Shown here: positions 10,850-19,842 of the stretch, in pieces
Position numbering within the stretch: position 1 is the first letter of the stretch
How the letters are laid out: each line of letters begins with the position of its first letter
NCBI RefSeq assembly: GCF_026151205.1
Contig: NC_087073.1
Location: 1,424,001 to 1,488,000, forward strand
Origin: Bolinopsis microptera
Lineage: Eukaryota > Ctenophora > Tentaculata > Lobata > Bolinopsidae
Reading direction: 5' to 3'
Length of the DNA stretch: 64,000 nucleotides
Translations under genes and position numbers: made by a program
Notes under the pieces: generated by a model
What the model saw: the letters and a program-made list of their open reading frames with translations, nothing else
Told to the model about the DNA's origin: nothing
Database searches by the model: none

Positions 10850-10964
10850 TGTTATATATTGATATATGATTTTATATTGTTAACTAATCATACTAATAGC
10901 CTTTAGGTTTTAGGAAGTGATCGTTTCAATTGTTCATCACTGATAAGAACCCCGGTACACTACA
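10850..10964 (+). repeat. 3' LTR of the gypsy element
   Basis: 115 bp, TGTTATATATTG to GGTACACTACA, followed by the ACTAC target copy at 10,965-10,969. Confidence 0.92.
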
Positions 10965-10969
10965 ACTAC

Positions 10970-11253
10970 AATCACCGGGCTTCTGACGAAGGTCACTTAG
11001 CGGCAACCGATTCATGCTCTGTTGGTCAAGAGTCTATCTCTCATGTTGCAGCTGTGCAGGGCCGTGCCCAATTCCAATCACAAAATTTAATGACAAAGGA
11101 CTGTTTTGTCGCTGCAAAAGTAGTAACATGGTTCATGAATCCATTGCTTGCCAGGTATGTGACGACAACTTCAGGCATGGTCGTGGTTTAATTGATGCAC
11201 GCCTGCAAGAGAGAATGGATCCAGCTGTCAATAACTATGAGCAACGATGCTAA
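10970..11253 (+). pseudogene. Gag-like protein, 3' part with degenerate Cys/His region (unit A)
   Basis: Sequence continues the unit-A Gag interrupted at 6014, and aligns with unit B from 15,258 on. In one frame (11,014-11,253) Cys and His residues (FCRCKSSNMVHESIACQVC, then x5-H) look like a decayed CHCC zinc-binding tail of the kind seen in CsRN1-type Gag. It lies in another frame from the capsid part, so at least one shift has occurred. Confidence 0.5.
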
Positions 11254-11763
11254 CGGAGTTGCAGCCATAAGATTATCATTTATCTATCTTTTATCTATCT
11301 ATTATATATCTTTTATCTATCATTAATCTATCTTCTATCTATATTTTATCTATCTTTTATTTCTATCTTTTATTTATCTTTTATTTATCTTTTAAATCTA
11401 ACATCTTTTATCTAATATCTTTTATCTAATATCTTTTATCTAATATCTTTTATCTTTCTTTTTTATCTATCTTTTATCTATTTTAGGTCAAGAGTCAGGT
11501 CATGTGTAAAGTCACGGGATTAACAGCATAAGCTACAGTGAGTTGGAGCAAGGGAAACCAAACAACAAACAGATCAGCTGAATTGGAACAGAGCTATAAA
11601 TGCTGTACAAACAATTTTAAATCTTACTGCTTATAGATTTTTCGATGTCGAATCTTTAACGACCTGCTCTTCAGGAGTTATTCGCTTAGAGAGTTATTCG
11701 TCATCATCTACTAAGGAAGCAGCTTTTGCAGTTGATAGTGCACTTAATGTTGACATCAGTTTC

Positions 11764-12066
11764 GTGGTGATTCTTCTTGGAGCTGCCGGAAAATATGTGA
11801 ACTTCTACGGCTTCTGTGGAGCTATCTGGAACTATATTACCCATATTTATATTGGGCACAATAATTGTTTTATCGATATTGTGTGCGACAATTATTCTGA
11901 CAGAAATTTTCTCAAAGAGAAAACACGGAGTTCACGGGGTTCTGGAAGTGATATTAATTTTTCATTACAATCACCGTTCCCCAAGGACTTCGTGAAAGAT
12001 TTTATGAAAAACATTAAAAACAAAGAGAAGTTTTATGACTTATTAATTTCCTTTCTCTACGTATGA
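11764..12066 (+). pseudogene. PIN/XPG-like relic, first half (unit B)
   Basis: Open from the ILLGAAGKYVNFYGF region through FIDIVCDNYSDRNFLKEK and KTRSSRGSGSD to a stop at 12,066. It keeps about 32 bp that unit A has lost, giving a better match to the family's conserved aromatic-Asp stretch before the SIK..TR motif. The stop falls just before the SINE insertion. The second half resumes at 12,455. Confidence 0.55.
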
Positions 12067-12077
12067 GAAATAATAAC

Positions 12078-12394
12078 ATGGCTGGGTGGCCTAGTGGTTA
12101 GAGCTTCCACCTTCTGTAAAGAAGGTTCAGGGTTCTAATCCCAGTGTCACTCAGTCTAGGGAGTAGCTAAGGATTCATTGGATCTATGCGATCTCCTCGG
12201 TCGACTCAGCCGAATGATAGGAAACTTGATTGAGGGTTAAATGAGGAGGGGTGCCTGTGCCAAAAGATCAAGAATCTTAGGATACTCCTTCAGAACATCT
12301 ACAATGTAGTGTACTGTAAAACAAGGGCGGTCGAACTATTCGATGACCCTGTAGAGGAATCTACAAACTTTACAAATATACAAATAAATATATA
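12078..12394 (+). mobile_element. tRNA-derived SINE
   Basis: The head contains a pol III A box (TGGCCTAGTGG, 12,087-12,097) and B box (GGTTCTAATCC, 12,131-12,141) at tRNA-like spacing, with a GTCACTCAG-type acceptor end. A tRNA-unrelated body and an AAATATACAAATAAATATAT tail follow, in all about 315 bp. Unit A is uninterrupted here (AAATAATAATTATTAAAC), which proves insertion. The exact target duplication is ambiguous in the A/T-rich flank. The tRNA part does not fold as a complete tRNA and the element is transcribed, if at all, only as SINE RNA. Confidence 0.85.
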
Positions 12395-12454
12395 TTAAAC
12401 AGAAAGTATGTTTTCACGAACCGCCGAAAGGTTACTTCAAATCATATCTCAGAA

Positions 12455-12650
12455 ATGGAAGATTGTAGTCACCTTGAGGCGGATTCCCGAATCGTACTTC
12501 ATATTGTTAGTGCGATTCGGGAAGGACTGAAGAGAGTTGTTGTTAGGAGTAATGACACAGACGTTTTAATCATATTGATTCAGTATTATAATCACTTCTG
12601 TGAAGTGGCCAAAACCGACAATTTTAACATCATATTGATGTCTGCTACTG
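12455..12650 (+). pseudogene. PIN/XPG-like relic, second half, 5' piece (unit B)
   Basis: MEDCSHLEADSRIVLH and VVVRSNDTDVLIILIQYY match unit A with few changes (for example GL for EL in the helix). The frame runs straight into the 999-bp insert and continues for about 150 codons inside it, giving an artificial fusion ORF to 13,111. Confidence 0.6.
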
Positions 12651-13649
12651 CAAACAAAACATACTCCATCCCAAGAAGGTTCATAAACACACAGCACTGC
12701 CGTATGGAACGTCCTCCAGTCTGGTCACCTGGAAAAACAGGAAAACCAGGAACCCCTGGAGTGAGAAGAGGGAGAACACTGATACACGTAACAATTGAAC
12801 GACTAGAGTCAATTAAATTCAGGCTGACGGCGAAACTAAATCCATTCATTTTGTGTCCCCCGGGAGCCCGAATAGGAACTGTGGTCGAGGAAGTCACATC
12901 TACTGAATTGGAAGCACAGAGAGTACAACTCACGCATAGGAAACAAGAAGAAGAGAGGATAAGAGCGGCTCTCGCCCTGGAACAACAGAGGCAAGAATTG
13001 GAACTAAGAAAACAACAAAAACTCGATCAGGAGAAACAAAAACTTGCGCTGAAGACTGCACAGCTAGAGAAAGAGAGTAACACTCATATGATCACAAACA
13101 CAGATGGCTAATTGTAGAGATGTTCTTTAAATATTCCTAATTGTTTTTGTTTGAACTATAACTTACCAAAATTTAACTAGTTTTACTCAAAGTTAAAAAT
13201 GGATGAAAATTCCAAAATAAAATAAAAATAAAAACAAAATCAGTCAGTCATCCTCGGCTCCTAAATACTAAAAGCACGACACAACCTCGAGGATCACCAG
13301 TGCAGGCCCGCTAGCATAATGCGGTGGTAGTTCCTCGAAGTAACGCACTACCTTTTCCGGGAGGGTTTTTCGACACCTGACTCCTAACGGGTTCGATGGA
13401 GTCTCTCGATGACGGATCATTATGGCAGATAACCTTAGGGTCATCGCCGATCCAGAGGGTCATAAGTTCTATGTTATGTCTTTTGGACGTACCGGGCTCT
13501 GCGAACCCCATGCCAAGCAGAGCAAACGGTACAAAGCCTGCAGTCCAAAGGAGCTCCATCAGACGTTAGCCACAAGGCGGACGTAGCCTCCTTGCTAATC
13601 CGGGGAGGTAGAGTGAGCGCCCTCGACCTAAAAAAAATTTTAAAAAAAA
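12651..13649 (+). mobile_element. 999-bp A-tailed retro-insertion with a coiled-coil ORF
   Basis: Bounded by the 13-bp direct repeat ATGTCTGCTACTG (12,638-12,650 and 13,650-13,662) and ending in an A-rich tail (AAAAAAATTTTAAAAAAAAA), the marks of target-primed reverse transcription. The 5' half is open to 13,111 and encodes a Pro/Gly start (GKTGKPGTPG), an IERLESIKFRLTAKLNPFIL helix and a strong Glu/Gln/Lys coiled coil (EEERIRAALALEQQRQELEL). The 3' half (about 13,240-13,625) is non-coding, GC-richer and ends CGACCTA before the tail. It may be a 5'-truncated LINE (ORF1 end plus 3' UTR) or a processed transcript; no reverse transcriptase is present. Confidence 0.7.
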
Positions 13650-13662
13650 ATGTCTGCTACTG

Positions 13663-13797
13663 GCATCTGCTACTGGCATCCTCTTTATCAACATTAACTT
13701 GGCATCCATCACATCAGCTACGAGGATTACCCCTGCTATTTTCAATGGCAGGGTGTGACTATGTGGAGTCATTTTATGACGTTGGACAGCTGTCATA
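13663..13797 (+). pseudogene. PIN/XPG-like relic, last piece (unit B)
   Basis: After the insertion the relic resumes with a local CTGGCATCTGCTACTGGCATC duplication, then HQLRGLPLLFSMAGCDYVES and a stop at 13,796-13,798, the same end as in unit A. Confidence 0.6.
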
Positions 13798-14720
13798 GCT
13801 CAACATCTATTTAAAAGATGATATCATTCTGAATAGGTTTGTCTCAGAATAAAAAATGGCTATTACCCTAAAGAACATGGAGCATTTGCTGGCATGTAAG
13901 GTCAGTATTGTGCAAAGCATATTTTATACCAGATTTTGTTGATCGATGCTGGTTGTTCTTAAAATAAAATATTACTGTCCTATTAGAAGAACCACAGGGG
14001 GTTTTAATTAATGCAATAACAATTTATAATACATAACTTTCCTTCTCACCAAACGTGAAACGAAGGCAAATCTCATGTGAAATATTTTCAGGATTGTACT
14101 GATTCGGTGAACAGATGTCAGGGTAGGATTGAGCTGACAAAGCTCAAGATGAAAAGGTAATTCAATTTTTCAATATCAGATAATAGTGATTTGTTACATT
14201 TACCTAGAAGTTAATTGTTTTGGAAATATACTGTGTAATAATGGTTAGTAAGTTCTAAAAACAGTGAATTAAAGTAGACGCCATCCTTTGAAAAAATGTC
14301 AAGAACCCACTTCACCAGAAAACGCTGCATATCCGAGGCTGCTATGGTGGATGAGCCCTTCTACGGAAGATCACACTTCACACCCTCCACCCTGCTGCTA
14401 AGGATATCTGCAACCGCAAGCTTGATGCCCTGAGAACTCTCCACTCCCAAGGAGAAGTATTTAGATTTCTCAAGATGTTTTAAAGACTTCAAAGATTTTT
14501 CAAATTGTTTTAAAGTTTTCAAAGAATCCAAAGATTTCTCTCAAAAAGCTTTTTGTAGACAAAAGTGTTAGAAATAAAAAAGCAGTCTGTCGTGAGATTT
14601 ATTATTACTAATATGTACTATTTACAGGATGTTTAATATTTAATTTAACTCTGTTAACAACTGTATCATTTGGTAACTCTCGACACACAACACTTTAAAC
14701 ATCCTCAACTAAACAAAAGT
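13798..14720. other. Unit B middle spacer
   Basis: Aligns with 4595-5474. Compared with A it has a different run of about 50 extra bases near 14,330-14,385 and lacks part of the TATCAGATAAT inverted pair. No coding signal survives in both copies. Confidence 0.45.
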
Positions 14721-15482
14721 ATGGATAAAGTATTGAGACCGGATAGACTTGAACTGGACCTAGCTACATCAACTCAAGGAGGAAACGCAAACAAATTCAT
14801 ACATTGGAGCACTACGATGGACAACTTCATCGAGACACTGAAAGACACCGTAACTAGTGACGAAGCTAAATACAAGGTTTTAATAAACTTTATTAGCCCC
14901 GATATCTTCCTGCACATATCGGGGCTAACTAAATACACTGAAGCCAGCGCCCTCTTACAGGCTCTATTCGTAAAGACGAAAAACCCAAATTATGCTCGTC
15001 ACTGCCTGGCCATGAGAACCCAGAAGGAAAGAGAATCCATCGAATTATACTTGTTGGCACTAGAAAAACTAGCTAAAGAGTGTGACTTCAAGGATGTAAC
15101 TGCTGCAGCGCACCAAGAGGAATGTATCAGAACGGCATTCATATCAGGATTGAGCTCACATCAGATCCGTCAACGGCTACTTGAGGATACTAAACCCTTA
15201 TCTGACACAACTAAGGCAGCTACCACACTTGAGCAAGCCCTCAGGGAGAGTAAGCACTACAATCACCGGGCTTCTGACGAAGGTCACTTAGCGGCAACCG
15301 ATTCATGCTCTGTTGGTCAAGAGTCTATCTCTCATGTTGCAGCTGTGCAGGGCCGTGCCCAATTCCAATCACAAAATTTAATGACAAAGGACTGTTTTGT
15401 CGCTGCAAAAGTAGTAACATGGTTCATGAATCCATTGCTTGCCAGGTATGTGACGACAACTTCAGGCATGGTCGTGGTTTAA
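14721..15482 (+). pseudogene. Gag-like protein, uninterrupted copy (unit B)
   Basis: ATG at 14,721 gives about 253 codons. Capsid landmarks are the same as in unit A: KFIHWSTTMDNFIETLKD, FISPDIFLHISGL, NPNYARHCLAMRTQKE, EECIRTAFISGLSSHQIRQR, then a DTTKAATTLEQALRESKHY helix. At 15,258-15,262 the ACTAC is single, so it shows the sequence before the gypsy insertion in A. After about residue 200 the frame leaves the Cys/His region, which is in another frame (15,305-15,499). Orphan Gag without Pol; it could in principle be translated but nothing shows that it is. Confidence 0.65.
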
Positions 15483-15709
15483 TTGATACACCAACTTAGT
15501 GGACGCCTGCAAGAGAGAATGGATCCAGCTGTCAATAACTATGAGCAACGATGCTAACGGAGTTGCAGCCATAAGATTATCATTTATCTATCTTTTATCT
15601 ATCTATTATATATCTTTTATCTATCTATATCTTATTTCTATCTTTTATTTATCTTTTATAATATATGAAATTAATTGAATAATTGTATAACGAGGTTCGT
15701 GCATATCGA
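15483..15709 (+). repeat. Unit B tail and microsatellite
   Basis: TTGATACACCAACTTAG... to CATAAGATTATCATT matches the tails at 3.25 and 11.18 kb, followed by about 85 bp of TCTATCTTTTATC repeat to 15,660. Here the array ends and single-copy DNA begins. Confidence 0.75.
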
Positions 15710-16938
15710 ATGTCCAAAACAGACAAAAATTTGGCGGAAGATATTGATTTGGCGGAAGAAACAACTCCACCAAATCACGGGCAGTTCTCTATTGCCAACA
15801 TCGTGTACAAGTCGACAACACCTAAAGCCTCCCCAACTTCTCCGAAGATTCCAGCTCCCTCTGCTGCTCCTACCACCAGCCTTGACCGTGAACTTCAAAA
15901 AGTTGTAACCGGTTACCTCTGTAATACAGTCCCGGAGAACACCTTGAAAAAGAACCAAACTGCTCTGGCAGGGGTCAACTCTTTTAGAGACTTCGCTTTA
16001 AAAGATCCAACTGTCCAGACCTCTTGGGAACGTATGCTGCTGTCTAGAATACCAAACGCTCTCGTCCGTTACGTCGCCACAAAGGGAAAAGCATATGAAC
16101 AGCAGACATTCTATGGATTACTCGGAGGTAAGACGATTTATTGTTACCATTAGTCTAAGTTACATTTTTTAAGGCAATTATTCCCTAGCAAATAAGATAA
16201 TTATAAAAAATATATTTTGTGGTTTTTATATTGCTTCAGCACATCATTTATACAACCCTTAACTCTTCAGGTCTTAATAGAGTCCTGAAGGCACGGTGCG
16301 ATGATCAAGAACTACAGGAGGTCTACAACATCTTCCAACACAGGCGTTTCAGACCATTTCAACTTGTATATGACGGCTATCTAAAAGAGAAGCAGTTTAC
16401 TATGAAAGCGCTCTCGACCAACCAAGCAGACCATCTAACTAAAGAGGAAACTGAAAAGCTAGTCACTGTACTGGGGAACTCCAATGCCGAACAACTGTTG
16501 GCTACCCTGATCTTCTTCACAACCTACACGTTTGCAATACGGTAATTTTAATCTTAGCCTTAATTAATTCTAAATGTGCCACAATTCAAATCTGACAATA
16601 ACACAAATTCTATATTCGTGGCAATATTTATGTGCATTCACAATGTATTGGCCTATTTCTCACTGTTTCCCGAATTTTCCCTTCAGTTACTCGAGTATCA
16701 AGATTATTATTAGCTTTCTTGTTCAGCGTTGACAATGTAATAACCTTTCAGGGGAGGAGCTGAACTCAACAACATGACCCCTGCCAGCTTCTCTTTTAAA
16801 ATGTACGACTCAGCAGTGGAGAGCACATACGTGGAGAACGCGGCAAAGAACCGACAACCAGGACTCAAAAACATCCATCATCAACGCAGAACAGTGCCTC
16901 ACATCAGCAACAAGAACGACAAGAACACTTTCTACTAG
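15710..16938 (+). CDS. DUF3504 / Crypton-type tyrosine-recombinase-like protein, three exons
   Basis: Exons 15,710-16,127, 16,271-16,541 and 16,752-16,938 join in frame (phases 1 and 2) with GAG|GTAAGA, TTCAG, CG|GTAATT and TTTCAG borders, giving 291 residues. A Pro/Ser/Ala-rich N-terminus is followed by an RIPNALVRYVATKGKAYE helix, TFYGLLG(G)LNRVLKA, a LTKEETEKLVTVLG helix and LIFFTTYTFAIRGGAELNNM. This is the DUF3504 pattern (Y..GLQRYL; lt..E...LW; f..RG..E) shared by ZMYM, QRICH1, KCTD1-type and Crypton proteins. The Arg of the RGG motif sits where the first catalytic Arg of tyrosine recombinases lies. The C-terminal RHxxY part is absent: the frame stops at TAG 16,936. It is therefore probably a host nuclear protein or a truncated transposon gene, not an active recombinase. 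Confidence 0.72.
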
Positions 16939-16985
16939 TACTTCTTCTTCTACCTTAGCCATTGTCTCCTGGAGATGGCAGACTC

Positions 16986-17310
16986 TGTTAGACTTAGCAT
17001 ACTAATCATTATTTATTATTCATAGCATGAGAACCGGTTGATAGATGTTTGTAGAAAGAGGATTCTGATTGTTATCGTAGAGTATCAACCGGTACGTATA
17101 ATACATTCTTTTAACTATATATTTACAATGATCAATGATGGATAATTGGAACTTGATATAACTATTTGAGTTTATATTATTGGTGTAGTAAATTCTATTT
17201 ATTACAGGTTCTGTTTCTATTTCTATAGTACAACCAAACCCAGCGAGTTTCTCTTCTCAACACTCAAGTCTATCGTATCCCGTGAACACACATATTAACA
17301 GTGGTAGCAG
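16986..17310 (+). mobile_element. Possible solo LTR with primer site
   Basis: TGTTAG at 16,986 to ATTAACA at 17,300 (315 bp), followed one base later by TGGTAGCAG (17,302-17,310), the first nine bases of an initiator-Met tRNA primer site. The LTR element at 47 kb uses the same end (TTAACA, G, TGGTAGCAGAG). An 11-bp inverted repeat ACCGGTTGATA/TATCAACCGGT lies inside (17,033-17,093). No second LTR or coding region was found. Confidence 0.4.
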
Positions 17311-18405
17311 CTCAGTTAACTTTGTGATACACGACAGAGAAGATCCACCGCATCGAAAAGGAACTCTGAAGGAGTAAGTAGAGAGAAAAGGTAATTGGAA
17401 AGTACCGAAATTGTGTAGACTGTTCAGTTATAGAAGAAAGAGACTAATCAAGTAGAAAGTATTGAACTGTTATATAATACGAAGTATTGATTCAAGTGTT
17501 GAAAGTAATTAGAATTAAAACTCAGTGTTAGTCAGTGTACAGTTGTTTGTTTTAGTGTACAGTAGTTTTGTGTGTGTAGCGCCGGCGCGGGCGATATAAA
17601 TTTCCGCCCGCTAGGCTGCGTGGATATATTATATATAATATATATCTACAATATATACTGGATATTTAACATATTATTTTAAAGGTCAGGGAAACTACCA
17701 AGTACCAAGGGTGCCCCCAATCCACTTATTCAAAAAGAGGAAAACAGCTCAACTCCATTTCAACTACCTGCTATACATCGGCACCATCCAGGACTCGACT
17801 TGTGTAACGAATCCACAGGCAGAAGAGGATATTGTGGTGACTGAAAAAAATCTTGAAAGATATCAAATACATCTATGACTATACGGCAAGGAAAATGGTA
17901 GACGATTCAGATTTAAAGAAAAGATCGAAAAACCATATCCTGCAGGGCCATTCCAGTGTTCGAGCAGATGCGGTCGTGGGATTGACTGACTTCATAGACA
18001 TATAATACATTATGCTCAAAAACGACAGGTACTGCCTGGAGGAGGAGCCTAACACTAGTGAGAATTATTGAATCAAGGCCAATGGAATATGCAAGATAAA
18101 ATAATATGTTGATAATGTCAATAAACAGACATACACAGTAACACATCCAGGTAACACCAACGGGATTGATATGATAGTTAACCTGGGCATTACGTTAACG
18201 GTTCACCAGAAATCAAGGCCGATAAAATAGAAAAACTGACTGATATTGACCATGCAAATAAGCAGATGTTTTTGTAGTCATTACAGTGAATTCATTAACC
18301 CGAGTGTCAGGCATGTTATTACTGGGGCCGTTGATATTATCAAGAATTACAAACTTAGAAATCAATCAAGAAAATGTACACTTATATTGAACCGTTTTTA
18401 CTCTC
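17311..18405. other. Spacer, no gene recognised
   Basis: Contains a GC-rich GCGCCGGCGCGGGC patch at 17,580 beside a TATATATA run. Short ORFs (for example 18,246-18,542, 98 codons) show no family motif and have biased Ser/Lys/Arg content. Nothing further supported. Confidence 0.4.
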
Positions 18406-18660
18406 TCTGCAAATCTTTAAAAAGATGTTCAGAAAGAGTGTCAAATGATCCCAGGATCAGATTTTATTACTTTATTATATTTTGTTATTTTAACGAGAAG
18501 AAGATAATACCACCAGAAAGTAGTTCCACGTATTTGATGTGAACTGGTTAAGTAAGTTTCGTTTTTACTCTGTCGGCAAATCTTTAAAAAGATGTACAGA
18601 AAGAGTGTAAAATGATAGATACGAGGGTAATCAATATAATTATATTAGTGATATATCATA
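18406..18660 (+). repeat. Dispersed CTGCAAATCTTTAAAAAGAT motif, two copies
   Basis: Copies start at 18,406 and 18,561. Each holds CTGCAAATCTTTAAAAAGAT (GGCAAATC in the second) then AGAAAGAGTGT. The second continues with ATGATAGATACGAGGGTAAT and further. Two more copies lie at 36,385 and 36,929. Confidence 0.75.
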
Positions 18661-18999
18661 GTAGTGATCAATGTAAAATTAGTAATTAATGTAATAGTAC
18701 TAATCAATGTAATAGTAAACAGTCATAATTAAGAGTAAGTCATCTAACAAGTAATTACCACATCTTGCTTTACCCTCAGGTTTGAGCCTCACGGACACAC
18801 AATTCCACACAACCACGAATCACCCTCCTCAATAGTAATTTTTAATATTAATTATTAATGAAGACGATGACCATGGCAGGGCTCAGAGCCACATGTACGT
18901 GTTTCAAATTCTCCTCTTTCTGAAGGCTGTATTTGTTATAGTTAGTACATAACCACAAATATGTTAGCAAAATATGATGTATACACCTGAATATATATT
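18661..18999. other. AT-rich spacer
   Basis: Contains TAATGTAATAGTACTAAT and AGTAAACAGTCATAATTAAG, which recur at 22,395-22,450, so a dispersed repeat is present. No coding signal. Confidence 0.45.
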
Positions 19000-19365
19000 A
19001 ACCCTAACTTAAACAAGTTCAATGTAATACAAAGTGTGTATTAAAGGAATGGACATTCTTTTATCCATTTTTTTTCTTTTTTACCTTTCTTTTATAACCA
19101 TCATATATATCTTTCTTCTATCTCTCTTTTATCTTTTTTATCTATCTTTCATATATCTATCATATATCTTTCGTTTTATCTATCTTTTATCTTTTTATCT
19201 ATCTTTTATCTTTTATATCTATCATACATCTTTTGTTTATTTATCTTTTATCTTTTGTATCTATCTTTTATATCTATCATACATCTTTCGTTTATCTATC
19301 TTTTATCTTTTCTATATATCTTTATATTATAGTATGATGTGGTAAGCCAGCTTCAGCTGGGACTG
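19000..19365 (+). repeat. Second copy of the 1.5-1.9 kb tail/microsatellite repeat
   Basis: AACCCTAACTTAAACAAGTT, GTGTATTAAAGGAAT, then T-rich TCTATC microsatellite and GGTAAGCCAGCTTCAGCTGG at the end. It parallels 1525-1920, but here the end is single rather than palindromic. Confidence 0.65.
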
Positions 19366-19678
19366 ACTGTATTGTAGTTCAGTATTTGAACATTAGGATA
19401 TTTTGTAGTAAAAGTTTGTGGAAAAACCGTTGGGATTTTTAATGTAAGTTAAGTAGTTATGCGGAGTAAGGGAACAAGGTGGTGAGAGTTCAAGAGGGAT
19501 AAAAGAACAATTTTGGAACAGGGACCCTGTCAGCCTCCAATATTAAAGAGGTATTACGTAGCGAACAGTAATGGGATAGAAATGGAAAGAAAATGGTAGC
19601 GTTTTTTTCTCCCTCCTTAAATCTTGCTTATTATCAAGTGTGTTGGTTATATGGTGGCAAAACCCTCTTATTCTTCAG

Positions 19679-19773
19679 AGAAGAAGAGACTGAAGGAGGA
19701 GACGGAGGGAAGAAGGGAGAGTGACGGAGAGAAGAGTGATAACGAACAGCTGGTGGTCGACGTGTCCAATGAG
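19679..19773 (+). CDS. Groucho/TLE co-repressor exon (CcN region)
   Basis: A 95-bp exon (acceptor TTATTCTTCAG, donor GAG|GTGGGT) codes for KKRLKEETEGRRESDGEKSD, then NEQLVVDVSNE. The stretch of a basic signal, SDGxKSD (casein-kinase-2-type acidic serines) and LVVDVSNE is the CcN motif of Groucho/TLE, the nuclear co-repressor recruited by Hes, Runx, TCF and others. In vertebrate TLE genes an intron also follows VSNE. No other Groucho exon (Q domain, SP region, WD40 blades) is visible, so this may be part of a larger gene with long introns, or a stray exon. Confidence 0.72.
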
Positions 19774-19798
19774 GTGGGTACTGGCTTGATGCCAACTA

Positions 19799-19842
19799 AG
19801 GGGGGGGGGGGGCCCCGGCCGGGGGGGGGGGGGGGGCGCCGT
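19799..19842. repeat. Poly-G / G-quadruplex-like tract
   Basis: Twelve-plus G, CCCCGGCC, then sixteen or more G and GCGCC, just downstream of the Groucho donor. It could be a real G-quadruplex former or a mild version of the homopolymer errors seen at 24.7 kb. Confidence 0.6.

Larger units (their letters stand above)
6015..10964 (+). mobile_element. Ty3/gypsy LTR retrotransposon, 4,950 bp, degenerate
   Basis: Complete element with LTRs at both ends, primer site, Gag with zinc knuckles, protease, reverse transcriptase, RNase H, partial integrase and polypurine tract. It is flanked by ACTAC on both sides (6010-6014 and 10,965-10,969), a 5-bp target duplication. The empty site with a single ACTAC is preserved in unit B near 15,260. 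Pol order and motifs are those of Metaviridae; the short LTRs and the GGKKFTKLD/FQETID/SGKDDEEH stretches resemble the Mag-like group. It is dead: one nonsense codon and two shifts in gag, one nonsense codon in pol, and a large integrase deletion. Confidence 0.93.
3616..11484 (+). repeat. Composite tandem repeat, unit A (carries the gypsy insertion)
   Basis: Starts AGGTCAAGAGTCAGGTCA directly after a microsatellite and ends in the next microsatellite, where unit B begins with the same bases. Order of parts: non-coding head, PIN/XPG-like gene relic, spacer, Gag-like ORF, then tail and microsatellite. Removing the gypsy element and one target copy (4,955 bp) leaves about 2.9 kb, matching unit B once its own insertions are removed. 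Head-to-tail order shows tandem duplication. Confidence 0.8.
11485..15660 (+). repeat. Composite tandem repeat, unit B (carries SINE and retro-insertion)
   Basis: Same order of parts as unit A and the same starting bases. It has two insertions that A lacks: a tRNA-like SINE (about 12.08-12.39 kb) and a 999-bp A-tailed insert (12,651-13,649). Without these it is about 2.85 kb. Its Gag ORF is not interrupted by the gypsy element and so shows the empty site. Confidence 0.82.

Noticed and set aside
12078-12160. A tRNA gene
   Set aside because: A and B boxes are present, but acceptor and anticodon arms do not pair as a tRNA and a long unrelated body plus A/T tail follow; it is a SINE head.
12455-13111. 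A genuine 218-residue fusion protein
   Set aside because: The fusion point coincides with the target duplication of a retro-insertion that is absent from unit A.
18995-19012. Telomere-like repeat (TTAACCCTAACTT)
   Set aside because: Only one and a half units, inside a dispersed repeat whose other copy at 1,525 is not telomeric.
19034-19345. 103-codon hydrophobic ORF resembling a membrane protein
   Set aside because: It is a translation of the T-rich microsatellite (Tyr/Leu/Ser/Phe/Ile only).
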